Below, piece after piece: positions 52,627-61,730 of a DNA stretch of 64,000 bases. The position numbers and the translations under genes are program-made. Position 1 is the first letter of the stretch; every line of letters begins with the position of its first letter. Location of the stretch: positions 62,001 through 126,000 of the forward strand of contig CAYHCF010000003.1 of the NCBI GenBank assembly GCA_964355075.1, in the 5' to 3' direction. Below the pieces are notes generated by a model. That model worked only from the letters and a program-made list of their open reading frames with translations. It ran no database searches and was not told the origin of the DNA. Source of the DNA: B1 sp964355075 (GTDB lineage Bacteria; Bacteroidota; Bacteroidia; UKL13-3).

Positions 52627-53010
52627 ATGAACCGAATTGTTACGGAAGTGGAAGAGAAACAGGAGCATGTGCGCGATGCCGATACGCTGCGTCTTACTGA
52701 AACAGTTAAGCGGTTTGCTGATTTCGACTTTAACATCAATCGGGAACAATTATTAAAGCAGGCTCCTTTTATGGCTTATTGCTGTTTTCTGGTGATTCTC
52801 TACATATATAACAGCCACCGATCAGAAAAAATTATTCGGGAAACAGATAAACTAATCAAAGAAGTGAAGGATTTGAGAAGCGAGTACATCAGTGTTTTGA
52901 GTGAATTAATGAGTGAGAGCAAGCAGTCGGAAGTTGCCAGAAAGTTAAAACCTTTTGGTATTAAAGAATTAAAAACACCACCCAGTAAGATAACGTATAG
53001 TGGCCAATAA
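52627..53010 (+). CDS. ftsL: FtsL-like division protein
   Basis: The 127-residue protein has a charged N-terminal cytoplasmic segment (about 45 residues), one membrane helix at about 46-64 (FMAYCCFLVILYIY) and a periplasmic coiled coil (IIRETDKLIKEVKDLRSEYISVLSEL in part). That is the FtsL topology, and the position between rsmH and ftsI confirms it. FtsL forms a complex with FtsQ and the DivIC-like FtsB at the septum. It overlaps ftsI by 11 bases. Sequence similarity to proteobacterial FtsL is low, as usual for this protein. Confidence 0.8.
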   Translation: MNRIVTEVEEKQEHVRDADTLRLTETVKRFADFDFNINREQLLKQAPFMAYCCFLVILYIYNSHRSEKIIRETDKLIKEVKDLRSEYISVLSELMSESKQSEVARKLKPFGIKELKTPPSKITYSGQ

Positions 53011-55147
53011 TAGCAATAATACGAACACGCGAAAGTCCATGTTTATACGAACCATCATCGTGTACTCTGGAATGTTTGTATTCGCTGTAATGGTATTGAC
53101 TCACCTGTGGAAAATTGCATTTAGAGAGGGTGAAAAATGGCGTGCAATGGCCGATAGCCTGAGTACCCGTGTTTTTGAGATTGAACCCATCAGAGGAAAT
53201 ATTTTTGATTGCAAAGGAAATCTGTTAGCTACTTCATTACCCATCTATGATGTTCGGATTGATGCCAAAGCCACAGCTTTTGCTGACGATGAGCTATTCG
53301 ATAATAATATTGATTCCCTTTCTTTTTATTTATCAAAAATATTTAACGATAAAAGTCAAAATGAGTACAAACAAGTTCTTGTAAATATAAGGCAACTGGG
53401 TTATCGCTATTTTTTATTCAAACGCAAAATATCCTATCATGAAATGCGTCTGTTAACGGGGTTGCCTATTTTTAGATTGGGCAAATACAAAGGTGGATTA
53501 TTGATTACCGAAAGAAGCAGGCGTGAAAAACCATTTGATATGTTAGCAGAGAGAACCATTGGTTTTAAACAGGAGGATGGTTCTGTAAAGGTAGGTTTAG
53601 AAGGGTTTTACGATGGTTATTTGAGCGGTAGAAGTGGTAAACATGCAATGCAGCGCATTGCAGGCGGAACCTGGATCCCGATAGACGATGAATTGATCAT
53701 TGACGCGCAACAAGGCAAAGATTTAATCACAACCATTGATATCAATTTGCAGGATGTTGCAGAGCATGCCTTACTCAATACACTCATCGAAAATGATGCA
53801 GATTATGGAACTGCCATATTAATGGAAGTTGCAACAGGTGAAATAAAATCTATCGCAAATCTTACGCGTGAGTCTGAAGGCATCTATAGTGAGAAATATA
53901 ATTATGCAGTTGGTGAAAGTATAGAACCGGGTTCAACATTTAAGCTGGTTTCCATGTTGGCATTATTGGAGGATGGTTTTGTAAAACCAACAGATGAAGT
54001 TGATGCTGAAAATGGAATCAAGCGATTCTGCAAAGAAACCATGAATGATTCTCACAGTGGAACCGGTGTAATAACCATGCAGGAGGCATTTGAACATTCG
54101 TCAAATGTTGCAATGGCCAAACAGGTGGCGCGGTTTTATGCCAAAAGACCCGACATGATGTATGAACATTACAAGGCATTAGGATTAACCGAGAAACTAA
54201 ATCTTCAAATTTATGGAGTTGGAATTCCGGTAGTGAAAAGTCCTAAAAGCAAATCATGGTCATGCACCAGCTTACCCTGGATGGCTATAGGTTACGAGCT
54301 AATGTTAACTCCTTTGCAAATGCTTACGATTTATAATGCTATTGCCAATAACGGAAAATTGATGAAGCCAATTTTGGTTAAAAGAATTGAACAGGATGGT
54401 AAGGCGCTAAAGGTGTTTGATCCAAAAATAATGAACCCGGCTATCTGCAAACCTGAGGTTGTAAAATATCTTAGAAGTATGATGGAAGGGGTTGTGTTGA
54501 GAGGCACTGCACACGAGTTAAAAAGCGATTTCTATTCGTATGCAGGTAAAACCGGAACGGCATTGATCGCTTACAATAAAAAAGGGTACCTTACGGAAGG
54601 TAAAAGTTATCGTGCCTCATTTTGCGGTTATTTTCCTGCCGAAAATCCTAAGTATTCCTGCTTTGTTTTAATCAGTCGCCCGCGTAAGGAAAACTATTAT
54701 GCGGCCGCCGTTGCATTACCGGTGTTTAAGGAAATTGCCGATAAAGTATATGCCAATGCATTAAACCTGCACCTTGAATTAAAGTTCACGAATCCCAATT
54801 TCAGTGAAGATTTACCCTTGATAAAAAGTGCACAAAAAAGTGATATCAAAATGGTATTGGATCAGGTGAAACTTTCTTCTCACTACCACATTGATTCCAT
54901 TGCGGAGGGTGAAACAGATTGGGTAAACGGCGGAGTTCAAGATAAATCAATCGCACTGGAACCGGTAAACCTGGAAACTGGGAGAATGCCTGATTTAAGA
55001 GGCATGGGCGCACGCGATGTGGTATATTTTCTTGAAAGAAAGGGAATCAAAGTGGAGATTAATGGATATGGAAAAGTCAAAAAGCAATCGGTAAATCCGG
55101 GTGAACCCATTCGAAAAGTAAATTATATAAAACTTCAATTGGGATAA
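53000..55147 (+). CDS. ftsI: Division-specific transpeptidase FtsI (PBP3-like) with PASTA domain
   Basis: The GTG start gives 715 residues. One N-terminal membrane helix (about 14-33) precedes a dimerisation domain (RVFEIEPIRGNIFDCKGNLLATSLPIYDV in part). The transpeptidase domain has the active-site PGSTFK (Ser-x-x-Lys, about 311), SSNVAM (SxN, about 366) and YAGKTGTA (KTG, about 515). A C-terminal PASTA domain from about 655 (MPDLRGMGARDVVYFLERKGI) is an extension not found in E. coli FtsI. It crosslinks septal peptidoglycan and works with FtsW. Confidence 0.95.
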   Translation: MANNSNNTNTRKSMFIRTIIVYSGMFVFAVMVLTHLWKIAFREGEKWRAMADSLSTRVFEIEPIRGNIFDCKGNLLATSLPIYDVRIDAKATAFADDELFDNNIDSLSFYLSKIFNDKSQNEYKQVLVNIRQLGYRYFLFKRKISYHEMRLLTGLPIFRLGKYKGGLLITERSRREKPFDMLAERTIGFKQEDGSVKVGLEGFYDGYLSGRSGKHAMQRIAGGTWIPIDDELIIDAQQGKDLITTIDINLQDVAEHALLNTLIENDADYGTAILMEVATGEIKSIANLTRESEGIYSEKYNYAVGESIEPGSTFKLVSMLALLEDGFVKPTDEVDAENGIKRFCKETMNDSHSGTGVITMQEAFEHSSNVAMAKQVARFYAKRPDMMYEHYKALGLTEKLNLQIYGVGIPVVKSPKSKSWSCTSLPWMAIGYELMLTPLQMLTIYNAIANNGKLMKPILVKRIEQDGKALKVFDPKIMNPAICKPEVVKYLRSMMEGVVLRGTAHELKSDFYSYAGKTGTALIAYNKKGYLTEGKSYRASFCGYFPAENPKYSCFVLISRPRKENYYAAAVALPVFKEIADKVYANALNLHLELKFTNPNFSEDLPLIKSAQKSDIKMVLDQVKLSSHYHIDSIAEGETDWVNGGVQDKSIALEPVNLETGRMPDLRGMGARDVVYFLERKGIKVEINGYGKVKKQSVNPGEPIRKVNYIKLQLG

Positions 55148-55150
55148 AAA

Positions 55151-56614
55151 GTGAAACAATTAGCACAACTGATATCAGGTATCACCTATACGAAAGTTTT
55201 GGGTTCGTTGAATCAACCTGTTGCGTCAATGAGTTTTGATTCACGTGAGGTGAGTTCACAAATTTTATTTTTTGCAGTTAAAGGAACTCAGGTCGACGGA
55301 CACGATTTTATTGAGCAGGTAATTTTAAATGGTTGTACCGCCGTGGTTCTTGAGCATTTACCATTGAACCTTTCTGAAAAGGTGTGCTATATTCAGGTTT
55401 CTGATTCTACGGAAACAATGGGATTAATGGCATCAAAGTTTTTTGATGAACCGGGTAAGGAGTTGAAAATAGTAGCGATAACAGGTACCAATGGCAAAAC
55501 CACTGTAGCTACTTTGTTGTTTAATTTATTTCGTTCATTTGGTCATCATGCTGGTTTATTATCTACGGTTCAGAATCAGATTGATGAAGAAATAATTCCG
55601 GCAACGCATACCACTCCCGATTCAATCAGCATAAATAAAATGCTAAGACTCATGGTGGATAGCGGATGCGAGTATTGTTTTATGGAGGCAAGCTCACACG
55701 CCATTACACAGAACCGTATTAAAGGATTGCGTTTTTCGGGTATCATTTTTACCAATATTACACATGATCATCTGGATTATCATGTAACATTTGAAAACTA
55801 TATAAAAGCCAAAAAGAAATTATTTGACGAAGTAAACAGCGATGCCTTTGCCTTAACAAATAAAGACGATCGCAATGGAATGGTGATGCTGCAAAATACC
55901 CATGCAGGACGATATACCTACAGTATGCAAAACATGGCTGATTTTAAAGCACGTATGATTGAATGTGATTTTAATGGAATGCTGTTGAATATAGATGGGG
56001 AAGAAGCGTGGTTTAAATTAATTGGACGTTTTAATGCATATAATTTATTAGCCGTATATGGTGCCGCTTACTTATTGGGTAAAACCAGACATGAAATCAT
56101 TATCAAGTTGAGCAGTTTAGGCTCCGTGAAGGGACGTTTTGAATCCTTGTATTCGAAAAGAGGAATTGTTGGAATTATTGATTATGCACATACTCCCGAT
56201 GCTTTACAAAATGTATTAAAAACAATTAATGAAGTAAGAACGGGTAACGAACAATTGATCAGTATTGTGGGTTGCGGTGGCAATAGAGACTCAGCCAAAC
56301 GACCTGTAATGGCAGAAGTTGCAGCAAATAACAGTAGCAAAGTAATTTTTACCTCCGATAACCCAAGACTGGAAGATCCAGAAATAATTTTGGATGAAAT
56401 GATGAGTGGTGTTCCTGCTTTGCATTTCAAAAAAACACTGAGAATTACGGATAGAAAGGAGGCCATAAAAACCGCAGTTAGTATGGCCGGTGCAGGAGAT
56501 ATCATTTTAATTGCCGGAAAGGGTCATGAAAATTATCAGGATATCAATAGAGTTAAACATCATTTTGATGATAAGGAAGTGTTGTCTGAAATGTTCGAAT
56601 TATTTAATGATTAA
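55151..56614 (+). CDS. murE: UDP-MurNAc-tripeptide synthetase MurE, mDAP type
   Basis: The GTG start gives 487 residues. The ATP-binding motif TGTNGKTT lies at about 111, THTTPDSISINKML at about 157, and FTSDNPRLEDP at about 400: the DNPR motif is the marker for meso-diaminopimelate as added residue, not lysine. MurE adds this residue to UDP-MurNAc-Ala-Glu. It starts 3 bases after ftsI. Confidence 0.96.
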   Translation: MKQLAQLISGITYTKVLGSLNQPVASMSFDSREVSSQILFFAVKGTQVDGHDFIEQVILNGCTAVVLEHLPLNLSEKVCYIQVSDSTETMGLMASKFFDEPGKELKIVAITGTNGKTTVATLLFNLFRSFGHHAGLLSTVQNQIDEEIIPATHTTPDSISINKMLRLMVDSGCEYCFMEASSHAITQNRIKGLRFSGIIFTNITHDHLDYHVTFENYIKAKKKLFDEVNSDAFALTNKDDRNGMVMLQNTHAGRYTYSMQNMADFKARMIECDFNGMLLNIDGEEAWFKLIGRFNAYNLLAVYGAAYLLGKTRHEIIIKLSSLGSVKGRFESLYSKRGIVGIIDYAHTPDALQNVLKTINEVRTGNEQLISIVGCGGNRDSAKRPVMAEVAANNSSKVIFTSDNPRLEDPEIILDEMMSGVPALHFKKTLRITDRKEAIKTAVSMAGAGDIILIAGKGHENYQDINRVKHHFDDKEVLSEMFELFND

Positions 56615-56655
56615 TGATAGAATTAAATCAAGCTTAGAAAAAAATAAACCTTATT

Positions 56656-57912
56656 ATGTTATATTATTTATTCGAGTACTTCGATCATTTCTTTAACTTT
56701 CCGGGTGCAGGGATGTTTCAGTACATCTCTTTCAGGGCCGCCCTGGCAGTTATTGTTTCTCTTACCATTTCTATGGTTTATGGGAAAACGCTGATTGCCA
56801 AATTAAGAAATCTGCAGGTAAGTGATGAAATAAGAAACCTGGGACTTGAGGGAGAAGAACAAAAAAAGGGGACTCCTACCATGGGTGGCTTAATTATACT
56901 GGCTGCAATTTTGATACCCACTTTTTTATTTGCCCGCATAAACAATGTTTATATATTATTAATGATTGTATCCACAATCTGGCTTGGCCTGGTTGGTTTC
57001 ATGGATGATTATATTAAAGTATTCAAAAAAAACAAGGAAGGCTTAGCCGGCAGATTTAAAATATTAGGGCAGGTTGGTTTGGGTGTAATTGTTGCCACAA
57101 CTTTATATTTTAACCAATTTGTTAAAACAAAAGAATTCTTTAAACCGGATGAAGTGAATGAAGCATTTATAAAAGAAAATAATTTACTGCCCCAGATATT
57201 AAATAATCAATTGTATTTTGTAAGGGAATTAAAAGCGACAACCACAACCGTTCCGTTTTTTAAAGAGAGTGAATTAGATTATGCTGATTTACTTGCCTTC
57301 GTGGGTGACAGCTATAAAAATTATAATTATCTGATTTTTTTACTGGTAGTCATTTTCATCATCACTGCGGTATCCAATGGTGCAAATATTACAGATGGAA
57401 TTGACGGATTAACGGCGGGAACTTCTGCCATTATTGTGTTTGTGTTGGCGCTATTCGCTTATGTAAGCGGCAACGTGGTATATTCAAAATATCTCAATAT
57501 TATGTATATCCCCAATCTGGGTGAGATGGTAATTTTTGGGGCTGCCTTAATTGGAGCCTGCGTAGGTTTTCTCTGGTATAATTCTTACCCGGCACAGGTT
57601 TTCATGGGCGATACGGGAAGTCTGGCTCTGGGTGGCATTATCGCAACTTTTTCAATCATGGTTCGTAAAGAATTACTCATCCCCATTTTATGCGGAATAT
57701 TCTTAGTAGAAAACCTGTCAGTGATGATACAGGTTTCTTATTTCAAATATACCAAAAGAAAATACGGTGAAGGGAGAAGGGTCTTTTTAATGTCGCCATT
57801 GCATCATCATTTTCAAAAGAAAGGTTTTCATGAATCAAAAATTGTTACCCGTTTCTGGATTATTGGAATCATGCTGGCCATTGTAACCATCATCACATTA
57901 AAAGTCAGATAA
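56656..57912 (+). CDS. mraY: Phospho-MurNAc-pentapeptide translocase MraY
   Basis: The 418-residue integral membrane enzyme makes lipid I from UDP-MurNAc-pentapeptide and undecaprenyl phosphate. Hallmarks are KKGTPTMGG (about 71), GFMDDYIKV (Asp117-118), NITDGIDGLTAG, FMGDTGSLALGG and MSPLHHHFQKKG. The protein is longer than the E. coli enzyme because of a periplasmic-side insertion at about 157-215, seen in Bacteroidota. It follows murE by 41 bases. Confidence 0.96.
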   Translation: MLYYLFEYFDHFFNFPGAGMFQYISFRAALAVIVSLTISMVYGKTLIAKLRNLQVSDEIRNLGLEGEEQKKGTPTMGGLIILAAILIPTFLFARINNVYILLMIVSTIWLGLVGFMDDYIKVFKKNKEGLAGRFKILGQVGLGVIVATTLYFNQFVKTKEFFKPDEVNEAFIKENNLLPQILNNQLYFVRELKATTTTVPFFKESELDYADLLAFVGDSYKNYNYLIFLLVVIFIITAVSNGANITDGIDGLTAGTSAIIVFVLALFAYVSGNVVYSKYLNIMYIPNLGEMVIFGAALIGACVGFLWYNSYPAQVFMGDTGSLALGGIIATFSIMVRKELLIPILCGIFLVENLSVMIQVSYFKYTKRKYGEGRRVFLMSPLHHHFQKKGFHESKIVTRFWIIGIMLAIVTIITLKVR

Positions 57913-57928
57913 ATAGTATTCACCATCT

Positions 57929-59275
57929 ATGAATAAACGAATTGTAATTTTAGGTAGTGGGGAGAGCGGAACCGGAGCAGCCATTTTAGCCAGAAAAAAG
58001 GGCTTTGATGTATTTGTATCTGATAAAGGTTCTATTCCTGAGAATTATAAAGCGGAGCTCGAGCAGCATGGAATCGCTTATGAGGAAAATCAACATACTT
58101 CGGAATTGATTCTGAATGCAGATGAAATAATCAAAAGTCCGGGTATTCCTGAAAAAAACCCACTGATTCAACAATTGCGTTCAAAACAAATAGCGATCAT
58201 AAGTGAAATAGAATTTGCAGGAAGATATACCAACGCCTATAAAATTTGTATAACCGGTACCAATGGTAAAACTACCACTACCTCACTGGTCTATCATTTA
58301 CTTAAAAAGGCAGGACTTAATGTTGCAGTGGGCGGCAATATAGGTGTGAGTATGGCGAGGTTGGTGGCAAACGGAAACTATGATTATTATGTGTTGGAAC
58401 TGAGCAGTTTTCAATTGGATAATATGTATGATTTTAAAGCGGATATAGCAGTATTATGCAATATTACGCCCGACCATTTAGACAGATACAATTACGAGTT
58501 GCAGAATTATGTGGATGCTAAATTCAGGATCATTCAAAATCAGACCAGCGATTCAATTTTCATTTACTGCGCCGATGATGAATTAACCATACAGAACCTT
58601 TCAAAGTATCAGATACCGGCTAAACAGTTCCCCTTTTCATTTCATAAAAAAATGGTACCCGGAGCCTATATATCCGACGAACAAATTCATGTCAACATTC
58701 ATCAGGACCAATCAAATCAATTTACCATGTATACAGCAGAACTAGCCCTAAGGGGCAGGCATAATGCCTACAATTCAATGGCAGCAGCCATTATCGCAAA
58801 TTCTCTTGCCATTCGCAAGGATGTGATTCGCGAAAGCTTAACTGATTTCCAGAATGTGGAGCACCGACTTGAGAATGTGGCAACTATCGGTGGAGTGGAT
58901 TATATCAACGACTCAAAGGCAACTAATGTCAATTCGGCATGGTATGCTTTGGAGTGTATGGTGAAACCAGCCATTTGGATTGTTGGAGGTATAGACAAAG
59001 GAAATGACTATGCCCAATTACGTGAACTTGTGCAGGAAAAGGTGCGTATCATTGTTTGCTTAGGCTCTGATAATTCAAAAATTCATGAAGCATTCTCAAA
59101 AGATGTTGACATGATCCTAAATACCTCAAGTGCTCAGGAAGCTGTGCATGTAGCCTCAAAAATGGCTAAAGCGGGAGAAGTTGTTTTACTTTCACCGGCC
59201 TGTGCTTCATTTGACTTGTTTAAAAATTATGAAGACAGAGGTCGCCAGTTTAAAACAGCAGTAAAATCCATTTAA
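57929..59275 (+). CDS. murD: UDP-MurNAc-Ala:D-Glu ligase MurD
   Basis: The 448-residue enzyme adds D-glutamate to UDP-MurNAc-L-Ala. It starts with IVILGSGESGTGAAILARKKG, has TGTNGKTTTTS at about 109, ELSSFQLDNM and FQNVEHRLENVATIGGVDYINDSKATN (in part), and ends with LSPACASFDLFKNYEDRGRQF. Length is normal. After its stop a repeat array separates it from ftsW. Confidence 0.96.
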   Translation: MNKRIVILGSGESGTGAAILARKKGFDVFVSDKGSIPENYKAELEQHGIAYEENQHTSELILNADEIIKSPGIPEKNPLIQQLRSKQIAIISEIEFAGRYTNAYKICITGTNGKTTTTSLVYHLLKKAGLNVAVGGNIGVSMARLVANGNYDYYVLELSSFQLDNMYDFKADIAVLCNITPDHLDRYNYELQNYVDAKFRIIQNQTSDSIFIYCADDELTIQNLSKYQIPAKQFPFSFHKKMVPGAYISDEQIHVNIHQDQSNQFTMYTAELALRGRHNAYNSMAAAIIANSLAIRKDVIRESLTDFQNVEHRLENVATIGGVDYINDSKATNVNSAWYALECMVKPAIWIVGGIDKGNDYAQLRELVQEKVRIIVCLGSDNSKIHEAFSKDVDMILNTSSAQEAVHVASKMAKAGEVVLLSPACASFDLFKNYEDRGRQFKTAVKSI

Positions 59276-59290
59276 CATGTCTCCTCTCCC

Positions 59291-59396
59291 TATCATCCTG
59301 AGCTTAGCTTGCCCTGAGTTTGTCGAAGGGAAGGGTCCCTGTCATCCTGAGCTTGTCGAAGTGTACCATTTCCCTGTCATCCTGAGCTTGTCGAAG
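59291..59396. repeat. Array of three dispersed-repeat units inside the dcw cluster
   Basis: GTCATCCTGAGCTTGTCGAAG is exact at 59341-59361 and 59376-59396; a longer, altered unit is at 59291-59328. They fill most of the gap between the murD stop and the ftsW start. The same sequence occurs reversed at 19170-19190. Confidence 0.85.
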
Positions 59397-59407
59397 GGTC
59401 TAGCTAA

Positions 59408-60583
59408 TTGATAACCTGGCAACATATAAAACCCAAAGGTGACCCCGTAATGTGGTTTGTCATTATCGCTTTATCGGTATGGGGTTTGTTTGCCGTTTAT
59501 AGTTCAACGGGAGCCTTAGCTTATCAAAAACAAGGAGGACGGCCTGAGTTTTATTTATTTCAGCAATTCTTTTTTCTGTTGGGAGGATTTATTATTATGC
59601 TGTTTACACATAGTATTCACTATAAATATTTTCTCAGAATTGCAAAACTGGCATTGTATGTTTCTTATTTTCTTTTGATTCTGACTTTTATTTTTGGTTC
59701 GAATATTAACGATGCCCAACGTTGGTTAAAAATTCCAATTATTGGTTTAACCTTTCAGACATCGGATATTGCAAAGGTGGCTTTGATCATGTACGTTGCC
59801 AGAGAACTGGCATTGAGGCAGGGAGATATCAAGGATTTTAAGAAAGGATTTTTACCCATACTGATACATGTTTTTTTAACCTGTGCTTTAATTGCTCCGG
59901 CAAATCTATCTACGGCATCCGTACTTTTCAGCACCTGTATTGTTATCATGTTTATGGGTCGTGTCAGTATAAAACATATCTTTTATCTGGCAGTCCCTTT
60001 ATTATCTGTTTTTGCAATTGCCATTGTCCTCGTATTAAATACGCCTGACCGACAGCTGGAAAAATTTGGTCGGGGACTGACCTGGAAACATCGCATCGAG
60101 AATTTCAGAACGCCTTCAAATAATTCTGATGTTACTTACCAGAATGATCATGCAAAAATAGCGATAGCCACAGGTGGTTGGAAAGGAAAAGGTCCGGGTG
60201 GAAGTACCGAAAGGAATTATCTTCCACAAGCTTTTTCAGATTTTATTTTTGCGATAATAGCCGAAGAATATGGATTTATCGGGGCAAGTATCATGCTCTT
60301 GTTATACATGATTTTTATGTACCGTGCCTTCCGGATAATCTACCGGAGTCCTCAGGCTTTTGGCGCGTTACTGGCAGTAGGTTTGTCATTCGCCCTGGTA
60401 ATGCAGGCATTGATAAATATGGCCATTGCGGTTAACCTGGTACCCAATACCGGATTAACTTTACCATTGGTAAGCAAAGGAGGCACCTCCATTATTATTA
60501 CGAGTTTTGCTTTCGGGGCTATTATGAGTGTAAGCCGGTATGTGGAGCAGTCTGAACCGAACCAGGCAGAGGTCAACCCATAA
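59408..60583 (+). CDS. ftsW: Septal peptidoglycan glycosyltransferase FtsW
   Basis: The TTG start gives 391 residues; an ATG at 59450 would cut the short cytoplasmic start (KPKGDPVMW), which is conserved in Bacteroidota FtsW, so TTG is preferred. About ten membrane helices are predicted. Conserved SEDS elements are AVYSSTGAL, GSNINDAQRWLKI, and the C-terminal AINMAIAVNLVPNTGLTLPLVSKGGTS (in part, GTS end). FtsW polymerises glycan strands with FtsI. Its transcript reads through the repeat array upstream. Confidence 0.93.
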   Translation: MITWQHIKPKGDPVMWFVIIALSVWGLFAVYSSTGALAYQKQGGRPEFYLFQQFFFLLGGFIIMLFTHSIHYKYFLRIAKLALYVSYFLLILTFIFGSNINDAQRWLKIPIIGLTFQTSDIAKVALIMYVARELALRQGDIKDFKKGFLPILIHVFLTCALIAPANLSTASVLFSTCIVIMFMGRVSIKHIFYLAVPLLSVFAIAIVLVLNTPDRQLEKFGRGLTWKHRIENFRTPSNNSDVTYQNDHAKIAIATGGWKGKGPGGSTERNYLPQAFSDFIFAIIAEEYGFIGASIMLLLYMIFMYRAFRIIYRSPQAFGALLAVGLSFALVMQALINMAIAVNLVPNTGLTLPLVSKGGTSIIITSFAFGAIMSVSRYVEQSEPNQAEVNP

Positions 60584-60620
60584 ATGCGCCATAATACTAG
60601 TAGATAGATTAAGAATAGAA

Positions 60621-61724
60621 ATGATCAAAAAACTAAAAATAATTATAAGTGGCGGGGGAACAGGAGGACATATATACCCGGCAATTGCGGTAGCTCAAAC
60701 GCTGCAAAAAAGGCTGAACCATGAGGTAGAAATTTTATTTGTGGGCGCAGCGGATCGTATGGAAATGGAAAAGGTTCCGAAGGCAGGTTTTCAAATTATT
60801 GGTTTATGGATTAGCGGATTTCAGCGCAGTTTTAGTGCAAAAAACCTGCTTTTTCCGGTTAAAGTTATCAGTAGTATTTTCAAGTCCTTGAATATCATCA
60901 AAACTTTCAACCCCGATTTGGCGATTGGTTTTGGAGGCTATGCAAGCGGGGCATTGCTTTACTCGGCAACTTTAAAAAACATACCGACCCTTATCCATGA
61001 GCAAAATTCATATGCAGGGATAACGAATAAAATATTAAAGAACAAAGTGGATAAAATTTGTGTAGCCTACGACCATATGGAGCGTTTTTTCCCGATATCC
61101 AAAATAATCAAAACAGGCAATCCGGTTCGGTCGGATATTTGTGAAGCAACAGCCAAAAGACAGGAAGGTATTTCCTTCTTTAAATTAAATCCTAAAAAAA
61201 GCACTTTGCTTATAATAGGTGGAAGTTTAGGAGCAAGAACTATTAATAAGAGTATTGAAGCAGGATTAGAGATATTATTGGAAGCGTCAATCAATGTTAT
61301 TTGGCAAACCGGCAAGAATTTTTCAAGCAGTAAAGCATTAGCTATAATGGCGAAAAATGATTTGATTATGGAACAATTTATTTATCGCATGGATCTGGCC
61401 TATGCAGCTTCAGATATTGTAATTTCAAGAGCGGGAGCCTTATCAATAGCAGAACTTGCAATTGTAGGGAAGCCGGTCATATTAGTGCCTTCACCAAATG
61501 TTTCTGAAGACCATCAAACAAAAAATGCAAAAGCGCTGGTTGATCAGCATGCAGCTATTCTGGTGAGTGATCAGGAAGCGATGAAGTCATTGATTAGCGA
61601 AACCCTTCAGCTATTAAACAATTGGGGAAAGCAAGAGGAACTTTCACAAAATATTAGAAAATTGGCCATTCCCAATGCGGCTGAATTGATTGTTGATGAA
61701 GTTTTAAAATTGATAGAAACATAA
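60621..61724 (+). CDS. murG: UDP-GlcNAc:lipid I transferase MurG
   Basis: ATG 60621 gives 367 residues starting MIKKLKIIISGGGTGGHIYPAIAVAQ (in part), the glycine-rich loop of MurG at residues 11-17; a longer frame from 60540 overlaps ftsW and is not preferred. Other motifs are GFGGYASG, HEQNSYAGITNK, GGSLGARTIN and SRAGALSIAEL. It makes lipid II at the inner face of the membrane. It starts 37 bases after ftsW. Confidence 0.95.
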   Translation: MIKKLKIIISGGGTGGHIYPAIAVAQTLQKRLNHEVEILFVGAADRMEMEKVPKAGFQIIGLWISGFQRSFSAKNLLFPVKVISSIFKSLNIIKTFNPDLAIGFGGYASGALLYSATLKNIPTLIHEQNSYAGITNKILKNKVDKICVAYDHMERFFPISKIIKTGNPVRSDICEATAKRQEGISFFKLNPKKSTLLIIGGSLGARTINKSIEAGLEILLEASINVIWQTGKNFSSSKALAIMAKNDLIMEQFIYRMDLAYAASDIVISRAGALSIAELAIVGKPVILVPSPNVSEDHQTKNAKALVDQHAAILVSDQEAMKSLISETLQLLNNWGKQEELSQNIRKLAIPNAAELIVDEVLKLIET

Positions 61725-61730
61725 AATATC

